Source of the DNA: Candidatus Leptovillus gracilis | GTDB lineage: Bacteria > Chloroflexota > Anaerolineae > Promineifilales > Promineifilaceae | Direction: 5' to 3' | NCBI GenBank assembly: GCA_016716065.1 | Contig: JADJXA010000007.1 | Coordinates: forward strand, 62,001-126,000 | DNA: 64,000 nt | Part shown: in pieces, positions 53,486 through 61,103 of the stretch | How positions within the stretch are numbered: the stretch's first letter is position 1 | Layout: each line of letters opens with the position of its first letter | Translations under genes and position numbers: made by a program | Notes under the pieces: generated by a model | Database searches by the model: none | What the model was told of the DNA's origin: nothing | The model's input: the letters and a program-made list of their open reading frames with translations, nothing else

Positions 53486-53535
53486 TAAGCCACAGTAGGC
53501 ATTGTCCCGGTATCTCCAAGAATTTATGGTGATGA

Positions 53536-53560
53536 GACGGCCGTTTAACGGCCGTCTTTT
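53536..53560 (+). terminator. Terminator built from two ACGGCCGT octamers
   Basis: GACGGCCGTT-T-AACGGCCGTC forms a 10-bp stem followed by TTTTC, 50 bases after efp. Each arm is one copy of the genome's repeated octamer with its usual flanks. Confidence 0.85.
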
Positions 53561-53745
53561 CTTTTGGCGTGAAAAATCCGTTCTTTTCGCTTCAACGAAG
53601 GACGTCGCCTCTTGCCAGCCAGCGGAAAAATATGCTATAGTACTCCTGTCCTTATGTTAAGGCGCAGCCGGGCAGAGTCAGGCTGGCACGTTGGGTCGTT
53701 TGCGCCGTTAGTAAGACGGCCATTTCATCACACGCAGGAGGAAAC

Positions 53746-54198
53746 ATGAATATTATCCTACGCCTTCGCAAGCAAAAGATGTTGGTTGTGTTTTTGCTGG
53801 CGTTGGTGCTGCTGCTGGGGTTAACTGCCACCACGCAGGCCGCGCCGACGCAGCAGACAGGTGGCGTCTATCACACCATTCGTTGGGGTGAAACGCTTTC
53901 CGGTATTGCCCGCTTGTATGGTACGACAACTCAGGCGATTCTGGCGGCCAATCCCCATATCTGGAATCCGAATCTCATTTTCGCCGGTACGGTGCTGTTT
54001 ATTCCCAGTGGGTCTGTGCCACCAGCTCCCCCGCCACCGCCCACCACCTACTGCCGGTTTTATCACACGGTGCGCTATGGCGATAACCTTAATCGGATTA
54101 GTACCTGGTATGGCACAAACCCCTGGTCCATCGCCCAGGCCAACCGCATCTACAACCTGAATCTGATTTACGCCGGGCAGGTGTTGTGCATTCCGTAA
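53746..54198 (+). CDS. Secreted protein with two LysM domains
   Basis: This 150-residue protein has a signal peptide (KMLVVFLLALVLLLGLTATTQA, cleavage likely after AAP or nearby) and two LysM modules. LysM 1 is at about residues 40-87 (YHTIRWGETLSGIARLYGTT, ending GTVLFIP) and LysM 2 at about 104-150 (YHTVRYGDNLNRISTWYGTN, ending GQVLCIP). A PPAPPPPPTT linker joins them. Two Cys in module 2 could form a disulfide. It probably binds peptidoglycan or another GlcNAc polymer at the cell surface. GGAGGAAAC precedes the ATG. Confidence 0.88.
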   Translation: MNIILRLRKQKMLVVFLLALVLLLGLTATTQAAPTQQTGGVYHTIRWGETLSGIARLYGTTTQAILAANPHIWNPNLIFAGTVLFIPSGSVPPAPPPPPTTYCRFYHTVRYGDNLNRISTWYGTNPWSIAQANRIYNLNLIYAGQVLCIP

Positions 54199-54313
54199 GT
54201 TGTTAGTTGTTAGTTGTTAGGAAGACCTGCGAGACGCCAGCGCCGCAGGTCTTTTTAGTTATCAATGGTTACCAACTAACAACTAACAACTATCAACTAT
54301 CAACCAATAACTA
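54199..54313 (+). repeat. Paired heptamer arrays (GTTGTTA / ACAACTA)
   Basis: Three GTTGTTA units (54199-54220) and about six complementary ACAACTA/TCAACTA units (54272-54313) flank the GC-rich terminator at 54222-54256, giving a nested hairpin. The right arm encodes the last residues of leuS. Confidence 0.85.
54222..54256 (+). terminator. Intrinsic terminator of the LysM gene
   Basis: AAGACCTGCG pairs with CGCAGGTCTT across a 12-base loop, followed by TTT. Confidence 0.85.
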
Positions 54314-56240
54314 TATTCACCAATTTGTTGGGTACGATGATGATCTGGTGGATGGCACGGCCGTTTACGTGTTTTTGAATGCCGGGGGAGGCAACGGCCG
54401 TTTCCCGCACCACCGCCTCCGTCGCGTTCACAGCCACCACAATCCGGTCACGCACTTTGCCATTTATCTGCACCGGCAGTGTTACCAACGTCTCGGCCAG
54501 ATAGTCTGGGTCGAAGGTGGGCCACGTCTGCTGATGCACAGACTGCGCATGTCCCAGCCTGGCCTGCCACACCTCCTCGGTGATGAAAGGGCAGATGGGC
54601 GCCAGCAGCAGTGTCAGGCTCTGCAGCGCCCGCCGCCATTGGGCATAGGAAATCGGTTTCTCGCGGCAATCATTCAGATAGTTAACATATTCCATCAGGG
54701 CGGCAACGGCCGTATTAAAGCGAAATCCCGCCATATCCGCCGTCACCCGTTGAATGATCTGATGCCGCCGCCGCTCAAACTCCCCGTCCTCCTTTGTCTC
54801 TTCGTCCCTTTGTGCCTTTGGATTAAATTCTTCCACCAGCCGCCAAAATTTGTCCAGAAAGCGCGTCACTCCCCGAATCCCCGCCTCGTCCCAGGTCACT
54901 TCGGCGTCGAACGGACCCAGGAACAGCAGATAGGCGCGCAGGGCGTCAGCTCCGTAGCGGGCGACCATTTCGTCGGGCGTGACCACATTGCCGCGTGATT
55001 TGGACATTTTACGGCCGTCGCTGGCCGCCAGCAGCATCCCTTGGTTGCGCAGTTGACTAAACGGTTCCACAAAATCCACCAGACCGGCATCCGCCATGAC
55101 CTTTGTCCAGAAACGGGCATACAGCAGGTGCATCACGGCGTGTTCCGCGCCGCCGACGTAAGTATCCACCGGCAGCCAGCGGCGCACGGCCGTTGGGTCA
55201 AACGGCCCCTCGTCGTAATTGGGGTTGGCGAAGCGCAGGAAATACCAGGAGGAACAGGCGAAGCCATCCAGGGTGTCGGTCTCGCGCCGGGCCGGGCTGC
55301 CGCACTGCGGGCAGATGGTTTGCACCCAATCGGTGATGCGCGCCAGCGGGGAACGGCCGTCGCCCGCCGGGGCAAAATCGGTTGTGTCTGGCAGCAGGAC
55401 AGGCAGTTGATTTTCCGGCACGGCCACCGGGCCGCACGCCGGGCAGTGGATAATGGGGATCGGCGCGCCCCAATACCGTTGGCGCGAGATCAGCCAGTCG
55501 TGCATTTTGTAACTGACGGTCTGTCCATCTTCGGCTGTGGCGCGGCCGATCCAGTTGCGCTGCATGGTTTTGATGGATTCCGGCCAATCTACTGTGTCCA
55601 GGTCGGCCAGCAGCCGGTCGGCGTAGGCGGTAATTTTGAAGTACCACTGCTCCAGCTCTTTGCGGCTGACTTCGCCATCGCAGCGCCAGCATGTACCATC
55701 TACCACCTGTTCGTTTGCCAGAATGGTCTGGCACTGGGGACACCACCATTGGCTGCCCAGCGCCCGATACGCCAGCCCACGCCGGAACAGCAGCAGAAAA
55801 AACCACTGCGTCCAGCGGTAATAGGCCGGGTCGGTGGAACTCAATTCGCGGGACCAATCATAGGAGCATTCCAGGAGCTGCATCTGGCGTTTGTAGGTGG
55901 CGCAGAATTGGGCGCTGCTTTGGCGGGGATGAATGCCGTGGGTGATGGCGTAATTTTCGGCCGGCAGCCCGAAGGCGTCCCAACCCATGGGGTGCAGCAC
56001 GTTGTGGCCGTTCATGCGCATGAAGCGGGCGCTGACGCAGGTGGGTACGTAGTTACGGCCGTGTCCCACCGACAGCCCATCGCCTGATGGATAAGGGAAA
56101 AAATCCAGGATGTACACATCTGGTTTGTCCGGATCGCTGCCGGTCTGGTACAGGTTGCTGGCCTGCCAGGCGGCGCGCCATTTTTCTTCGATGGCCGGGA
56201 AGGGGTAACGGCCGGGTGATGGGTTGGATTTGTTGGTCAT
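54300..56240 (-). CDS. leuS: Leucyl-tRNA synthetase lacking the CP1 editing domain
   Basis: This class I synthetase has 646 residues, against about 800-870 for usual bacterial LeuRS. The catalytic core is clear: PYPSGDGLSVGHGRNY (HIGH-like site SVGH at 57-60), the zinc knuckle WWCPQC..CWRC, WIGR at 230-233, HDWLISRQRYWG at 247-258, KMSKS at 411-415, and the anticodon and C-terminal domains. Only 13 residues lie between WIGR and the HDWLISRQ strand, where the roughly 190-residue CP1 proofreading domain is normally inserted. Hydrolysis of misacylated tRNA(Leu) by this enzyme is therefore not expected. A second oddity is a charged linker (PKAQRDEETKEDGEFE) encoded by a repeat at 54786-54825. The ATG follows GGAG; a leader-peptide attenuator lies upstream. 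Confidence 0.93.
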   Translation of the reverse strand: MTNKSNPSPGRYPFPAIEEKWRAAWQASNLYQTGSDPDKPDVYILDFFPYPSGDGLSVGHGRNYVPTCVSARFMRMNGHNVLHPMGWDAFGLPAENYAITHGIHPRQSSAQFCATYKRQMQLLECSYDWSRELSSTDPAYYRWTQWFFLLLFRRGLAYRALGSQWWCPQCQTILANEQVVDGTCWRCDGEVSRKELEQWYFKITAYADRLLADLDTVDWPESIKTMQRNWIGRATAEDGQTVSYKMHDWLISRQRYWGAPIPIIHCPACGPVAVPENQLPVLLPDTTDFAPAGDGRSPLARITDWVQTICPQCGSPARRETDTLDGFACSSWYFLRFANPNYDEGPFDPTAVRRWLPVDTYVGGAEHAVMHLLYARFWTKVMADAGLVDFVEPFSQLRNQGMLLAASDGRKMSKSRGNVVTPDEMVARYGADALRAYLLFLGPFDAEVTWDEAGIRGVTRFLDKFWRLVEEFNPKAQRDEETKEDGEFERRRHQIIQRVTADMAGFRFNTAVAALMEYVNYLNDCREKPISYAQWRRALQSLTLLLAPICPFITEEVWQARLGHAQSVHQQTWPTFDPDYLAETLVTLPVQINGKVRDRIVVAVNATEAVVRETAVASPGIQKHVNGRAIHQIIIVPNKLVNIVIG

Positions 56241-56258
56241 CGGTTACGCTCCATAATG

Positions 56259-56293
56259 AATTGTGAACTGTAAATTGTGAAGTGTGCAGTTTG
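56259..56293 (-). repeat. Heptamer array in the leuS leader
   Basis: Five 7-base units (AATTGTG, AACTGTA, AATTGTG, AAGTGTG, CAGTTTG on the plus strand) lie between the attenuator terminator and the leuS ribosome-binding site. Confidence 0.75.
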
Positions 56294-56310
56294 GGTATTG
56301 GTTGAAAAAC

Positions 56311-56340
56311 AAAAAAGGCCACGAGGTGGGTCTCGTGGCC
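56311..56340 (-). terminator. Attenuator terminator in the leuS leader
   Basis: On the minus strand GGCCACGAG-ACCCAC-CTCGTGGCC is followed by TTTTTTG, a textbook intrinsic terminator 70 bases upstream of the leuS ATG and downstream of a Leu-codon leader peptide. Confidence 0.88.
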
Positions 56341-56361
56341 GGAAAACAAAGCTGGAAAATC

Positions 56362-56394
56362 AAAAGGCCACAGGACATGTGCCTGTGGCCTTTT
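56362..56394 (-). promoter_or_regulatory. First attenuator hairpin of the leuS leader
   Basis: A perfect 13-bp stem (AAAAGGCCACAGG / CCTGTGGCCTTTT) with a 7-base loop. Its GTGGCC arm is also complementary to the GGCCAC arm of the following terminator, so the two hairpins can be mutually exclusive. Confidence 0.75.
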
Positions 56395-56418
56395 TACAAA
56401 ATCAACAAGGAGATAGTG

Positions 56419-56520
56419 TCATGCAGACCAGGTTTGGGGCACACGCCAACCCACCCCGGCAACAAGGTTGCCAGGTAATAAGCGGCCTAATAAAAGGTGT
56501 TTGGTGTGCGTGTGTTTCAT
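56419..56520 (-). CDS. Leucine-rich leader peptide of leuS
   Basis: This 33-codon frame runs from an ATG at 56520 to a TGA at 56419. Residues 1-17 read MKHTHTKHLLLGRLLPG: five of seven consecutive codons (9-15) are Leu, four of them TTA, a codon scarce in this GC-rich genome. The ATG starts seven bases after a -10 element, so the message is probably leaderless. CACACGC (codons 3-5) can pair with GCGTGTG (codons 25-27), placing the Leu codons in a loop. A ribosome slowed at the TTA codons when leucyl-tRNA is short would change downstream hairpin choice and allow leuS transcription. Confidence 0.8.
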   Translation of the reverse strand: MKHTHTKHLLLGRLLPGNLVAGVGWRVPQTWSA

Positions 56521-56527
56521 GGTTAAG

Positions 56528-56556
56528 AAGGTAGCATAGCCCGCTGGTTGTGTCAA
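56528..56556 (-). promoter_or_regulatory. Promoter of the leuS leader
   Basis: On the minus strand a perfect -35 TTGACA (56551-56556) and -10 TACCTT (56528-56533) are separated by exactly 17 bases. The expected start point coincides with the leader-peptide ATG. Confidence 0.8.
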
Positions 56557-56594
56557 GCCCCATTCCTGGCAGGTAATTGGGTGAATGTGGGCGA

Positions 56595-56855
56595 TTACGG
56601 CCGTTTCACCGTATAAGATTTGGGCATTTTGGCGACGAAGGCGCAGGTGGCTGCACCGGTGCAGGTGGAGCCGCAGTGCCCGGGTGGGCAGGCGTTCTCT
56701 TGGGATGTGGCGTCGTCGTAGAGACGGCCGTGCCGCACCCAGTAAGCAATCATGCCATCCAGAGCGCTGCGCTCGATGCCCAACTGTCGGCTCAGTTGGG
56801 CGACATGGACAGGTCCGTTGGCCGATTCAATAGCGTGTAATACTTCTTTTAGCAT
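56595..56855 (-). CDS. FeoC-like winged-helix protein with Cys cluster
   Basis: This 86-residue protein has an N-terminal winged helix (MLKEVLHAIESANGPVHVAQLSRQLGIERSAL; MIAYWVRHGRLY) and a four-Cys segment (CPPGHCGSTCTGAATC), both as in FeoC. FeoC proteins bind an iron-sulfur cluster and regulate or assist ferrous iron uptake. feoA and feoB are not in the window, so it is an orphan here, upstream of leuS on the same strand. Only 39 bases separate its stop from the -35 of the leuS promoter. Confidence 0.75.
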   Translation of the reverse strand: MLKEVLHAIESANGPVHVAQLSRQLGIERSALDGMIAYWVRHGRLYDDATSQENACPPGHCGSTCTGAATCAFVAKMPKSYTVKRP

Positions 56856-57044
56856 CTTATCTTATCTGTTTAGCCAATATGATTTGTATCGCAGGGTATT
56901 ATAGCGCAAAACGGCCGTTTGCCTTTATTGGTTGTGGTGAGGGTGAGGGTGAGGGAACGGCCGTTTTTACCTGGTTCACGGTAAACCAATAAACCGGGAA
57001 CCAGGTCACGATGATATGCATTTAATAACCATGACACTTAGTTG

Positions 57045-60000
57045 TTAACTATAAAGTGCGCCACGTCTCACGAACCATAATTTAAGAGAAGTTCCTCCAT
57101 CTGGACTTAACACGTTTAGTCCACGAGCGCCTTCGATTTGTAACCCTTTACAATTCATTTTGATTTTTAGTGTTTTGATGCATCTCCCAAATGAAGGACT
57201 GCTTTTGTCAACATCCCACACCCGTATTGTTGTATCCGCACTACCTGTGGCAAGTTTTTTGGACGAATGATTAAAGGACTGAGCAAGAATCGGTTTGGTG
57301 TGATCTGGCAAATATTTGATTATATTGATGAAATCATTGTCCCAAATCAACACACTACCATTGAACCGTCCTACTGAATAGCAGCCGTTGTCCAAATAAG
57401 CCATAGACATACCTTCATGTGTTAGACTCCAACGAAGGAGCAGTCTTTTACCAGTTCTTATATCCCACTTCTCTACGAAACCTGCCACAAACGCTTTTCT
57501 AGTAGGCCAATCAAAATATGCCTCCTCCTCAGCCTCTTCGTCTAGCCAAGTGGCTTCCATGAGATCTTCTTCAGCACGGGCCTCTGCCCAATAAAGCAGT
57601 TCTCTATAACCCTCTGGATTTGTTTCTTTGTAAAAATCCTTCTTTAATTTGAAGAGTTTTTGCTTGCTCAGGTTTCTTTTCAATCGTCGCTTATACTTTT
57701 CCTCAAACTGCTCCTTGTTGTCCTCATAAAACACCTCAAATTCCTCAGCAGCCTGCTCTATATAGCCTTCAACTAAATAATTTGCCTCTGCGGATAACAC
57801 TCTCCCTCCACTTACAGAGCCTTGAATTTCATAACCGCCAATGTAAATGAGCAAATAGTTGTTTCCTTCTAGAAATTGTAAATACGTTATTGGTGACAGC
57901 AATCGTTCAATTTCTTGTACCAACTCCCCATTATGCTCGCGTCGTACGTGCACACAACCATTCAGGTAACCAATAGCGATATATTCATTATCCTCGCTGA
58001 AACATAATGCGGTCACTGGAGATGAAAAATCAGGTAACCACCAATGACCTACACTCCAATCTCCAGTATGAAAGATTTGGACCGCTCCGGTTGAATAGCC
58101 AATAGCCAAGTTAGGGTGATCGTCGTGTGCAAACCTTGAGAAAGTGCTGATCGCGAATAACCCGTTTAATTGAATGGTCTGCCAATTTACCACTCTCCAA
58201 AGGTTAAGATTTCCAGTCTCTGTAAGAGCAATCAAGTACCTCCCATCACCACTCCATTGCACATTTACGACTGGGCCATTGTTAGATTTAAATAGGATTT
58301 TCTGTTCCCAAGTTTCAGAATCCCACAGGTACAGGTTTGTGTTATCACTCGTACTCGCTAACCAGCGGCCATTTGGATTCCATTCTACATCTAATACTTC
58401 CCCCATTTCTCCTATTTGCAAGTCTGTTAAATCAGCGAAACGCAAGTCAGTTCCTGCAAGGGTGCAGCCGCTTAGATTCGCTTGCGTCAAGCTCGCACCA
58501 TACAGATTTGTATTAGATAGATCGGCGTTGAATAAATCAGCGCCTACTAGAATTGTGTGACTCAAATCTTGATCTGAAAGATTTGCATTCATTCTACGGA
58601 GAAGCGTGATAGCATTCCCCCCAATAAAACGAGTCTCTTCAAATGATTTGTTTCGTGTCAAAAAAACCAGATTCCACAAACTCTCTTTATCAACCATATC
58701 TTTTAGGAATTCGATCAAAGCCTCAGAAAGGGGTGCTTTCCCAAAGGTTGTTGCCAGAGTACTCAGTGTCTCACAGCCAAAAGTTTCAAAAATCGGGTGC
58801 TTTTCTTTAATGGCGTCAACTATTTCCCGTTGAAAATAAGATGTCCACGTGTATTTTTGAGTTGCTCGATTTGAGGTGATTTCCGGTTGTTGAAATATTG
58901 GTGATAAGAAATCTTGAAGGAGACCGCCAAGTTGTGCTGCAAACTTATAAGCAACAAAAAATTCCGGCAGAGACTTGTGCGCAGGGCTATAATCTCCATC
59001 TGAATTCCTGATCAACAGGGTTTGTCCCATCATGTCATAATGCCAATGATCAAGGTTTTTTTGCTCTTTCACGGCATGAGGAAAAAGTTTTGTTAATCGG
59101 TTTGGAAATTCACGATAATTAAGCTGCATTCTGTCTGTCGATAACATTTCCCATGACAATTCGCATAAAAAATACAGCTTATCGCTCATTGAAGTAAAGG
59201 TGCGTTCTGCTTTAATATCGCGTTCCATCTTGCGCTGAATGGCATACAAATAAATACGGGCTATGTCAACAGCTTTGTTTGCGGTGATTTCTGGAAGTGC
59301 TTCAATTATCAACTCTGTCATTACAGGGCGACGCGCTAAATTCAACAACCGAACGTCATTTACTATTCTGGTTGCAACATCTGGGCTAACTTGTTTAGCC
59401 AACAAAGCTTTTATCTGTATGTCATCAAATGGTAGAAGTTCCAAAACCTCGAATTGGGGCGGTTCACCTGTCAGATTTGATATTGATGCCCGAAGTTCTG
59501 CGCTTAAAAGTGATCGGCCTTCTTTTGCCTCTGGAAAGTGTTCCGTCCTACATGTAAGAATCACTTTTGTTCCAGGCACTACAGCTCGCGCTAACTGCCA
59601 AAAATTATTGATCATCTTTTGACGATCAATTTGTGCCGCCATTTCGTCAAATCCATCGAAAATCAAAAGAAACTTGCCCATGCGGTTCAGTTCTTCAAAA
59701 ATTGAGTAGCCATGTATAGGGATTTCATGCTTCCGGAAAAAGAATTCAGAAAACAAAGATTCTATGCTTACGGCTTTAGCGTAGTCACGTAAAGGAATGT
59801 ACAGAGGTAACCGCGGACGCTTAATTCCCCGTTCTTTTGCGTCCAAGTAACGCCTTATCATGACCCAGGCGTAATGCAGGGCAAACCAGGTCTTCCCCAT
59901 GCCAAACTGCCCAAGAATAGATATGTGTTCTTTCGCAGGATCATCTAGCCATTGATCAATATAACCATCAATCCAGCCATTTGATCGATCATATGTGCTT

Positions 60001-60992
60001 GGCGTTACTTTTTTGGGCGTTAGAGGGTCTGTCTCATCTCGTTTACATGCGATGTCTACATAATTATCCTTGATACCACGCCTCACGATCTCTCGTTCAA
60101 GCCAATCAATATACCCTGTGAAATCAGCCTCCAAGTCGATAAGCTCATCAAAAGTGTAACAATAGACAGAATCCTGTACTGAGTTCCTAACTGACTGGGC
60201 AACCCTGCGGGCAGAAATCAACCAAGCTTCATTAACTCTGTGGTTTTGTATATCTGCATTTAATGCATGCAAGTCTTTCATTTCCGCTACGCCGCTAATA
60301 CCGCGAACAAAAATCCGAGAATAACCTCGACGTTCTGGAACATTGATAATCAACCTAAAGTAGCCCTTTTGTATTTCGACGCTTTCAGGTTCGATAGTGT
60401 AATTTAGAACTTTGAACCATTGAGTTAGTTGATTGAAAAATTCTTGGAGGGCATCAGGGCTATCTTTAGATCTATCTTCTTTGAGGCCATCAATTCTTAT
60501 TTCTGTATCAAGCAAGTCCACCAGTTGCTTTAGCTGACTTGTTTCAAGCGACTGAACAGATCTTATGAATGATTCAAAATCTATAATGTGTTCTTCTGGA
60601 TCAAAGTTGAACAGATTATGGGTATCAAACTTCTTATAGGTCTTTTGCTTTGGCTGGAGAACAAAAATCAACAGTTTTGAGTACTTTTCATAAAGCCCGT
60701 GTTCTAAAAACAGATTGATAGTTGTCTCAATCTTTGCAGATGTTTTTGTTGATGTTACCTGTACTGCCACGCCATTCTTCAAATCCCCTAAATCAATACT
60801 GGCTTGATTGAAGGTGTTTTTGTTGAGATTGATCAGCTCAAGGCCAAAAGCTAGATTGAGCAATTCTTTGACTATGTCTTCTGCAACGATATTCACATCA
60901 AACAAAGCCATTTGGCCTCTCATTGAGATGTGCGTCTGAAGCAATGCCAAATATGAGGATAATTTTTTGAGATAAGCTTCTTTTGCTAGCAT
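57045..60992 (-). CDS. SMEK-like/NACHT STAND ATPase with pentapeptide and WD40 repeats (putative immune NTPase)
   Basis: This 1315-residue single-gene locus has the multi-domain plan of NLR-like antiphage proteins. Residues 1-165 fit the SMEK-type domain (LALLQTHISMRGQMALFDVN, SIDLGDLKNGVAVQVTS, ending LYEKYSKLLIFVL); its D-x-QVT core resembles a PD-(D/E)xK nuclease fold. Residues about 180-300 resemble a restriction-endonuclease-like module. The NACHT ATPase has Walker A GQFGMGKT (361-368), Walker B LLIFDGFDE (442-450) and sensor Arg in LTCRTEHF. Pentapeptide repeats (ADLFNADLSNTNLYGASLTQ) lie near 800-845. A WD40 propeller runs to the end and is interrupted by a charged insertion at about 1075-1165. 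Codon use is AT-rich, and no ACGGCCGT octamer was seen in the gene. Confidence 0.85.
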   Translation of the reverse strand: MLAKEAYLKKLSSYLALLQTHISMRGQMALFDVNIVAEDIVKELLNLAFGLELINLNKNTFNQASIDLGDLKNGVAVQVTSTKTSAKIETTINLFLEHGLYEKYSKLLIFVLQPKQKTYKKFDTHNLFNFDPEEHIIDFESFIRSVQSLETSQLKQLVDLLDTEIRIDGLKEDRSKDSPDALQEFFNQLTQWFKVLNYTIEPESVEIQKGYFRLIINVPERRGYSRIFVRGISGVAEMKDLHALNADIQNHRVNEAWLISARRVAQSVRNSVQDSVYCYTFDELIDLEADFTGYIDWLEREIVRRGIKDNYVDIACKRDETDPLTPKKVTPSTYDRSNGWIDGYIDQWLDDPAKEHISILGQFGMGKTWFALHYAWVMIRRYLDAKERGIKRPRLPLYIPLRDYAKAVSIESLFSEFFFRKHEIPIHGYSIFEELNRMGKFLLIFDGFDEMAAQIDRQKMINNFWQLARAVVPGTKVILTCRTEHFPEAKEGRSLLSAELRASISNLTGEPPQFEVLELLPFDDIQIKALLAKQVSPDVATRIVNDVRLLNLARRPVMTELIIEALPEITANKAVDIARIYLYAIQRKMERDIKAERTFTSMSDKLYFLCELSWEMLSTDRMQLNYREFPNRLTKLFPHAVKEQKNLDHWHYDMMGQTLLIRNSDGDYSPAHKSLPEFFVAYKFAAQLGGLLQDFLSPIFQQPEITSNRATQKYTWTSYFQREIVDAIKEKHPIFETFGCETLSTLATTFGKAPLSEALIEFLKDMVDKESLWNLVFLTRNKSFEETRFIGGNAITLLRRMNANLSDQDLSHTILVGADLFNADLSNTNLYGASLTQANLSGCTLAGTDLRFADLTDLQIGEMGEVLDVEWNPNGRWLASTSDNTNLYLWDSETWEQKILFKSNNGPVVNVQWSGDGRYLIALTETGNLNLWRVVNWQTIQLNGLFAISTFSRFAHDDHPNLAIGYSTGAVQIFHTGDWSVGHWWLPDFSSPVTALCFSEDNEYIAIGYLNGCVHVRREHNGELVQEIERLLSPITYLQFLEGNNYLLIYIGGYEIQGSVSGGRVLSAEANYLVEGYIEQAAEEFEVFYEDNKEQFEEKYKRRLKRNLSKQKLFKLKKDFYKETNPEGYRELLYWAEARAEEDLMEATWLDEEAEEEAYFDWPTRKAFVAGFVEKWDIRTGKRLLLRWSLTHEGMSMAYLDNGCYSVGRFNGSVLIWDNDFINIIKYLPDHTKPILAQSFNHSSKKLATGSADTTIRVWDVDKSSPSFGRCIKTLKIKMNCKGLQIEGARGLNVLSPDGGTSLKLWFVRRGALYS

Positions 60993-61103
60993 AGCGCCTT
61001 GATATATTAAATCGGATAATGCTCTGGAATTTTCTTCTATCTCAACATTTTATTGGTGCAGAGATGTGTTCTTATTATAACTTTGATTGACAATGATTTC
61101 TGC

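Noticed and set aside
56241..56520. T-box riboswitch upstream of leuS
   Set aside because: No T-box core or specifier stem was recognisable. The Leu-codon frame with alternative hairpins fits peptide-mediated attenuation better.
56277..56534. Plus-strand frame across the leuS leader, including an ATG at 56421 after AAGGAG
   Set aside because: The translation is Cys/Trp/Arg-rich noise. The minus-strand promoter, leader peptide and terminators account for the sequence.
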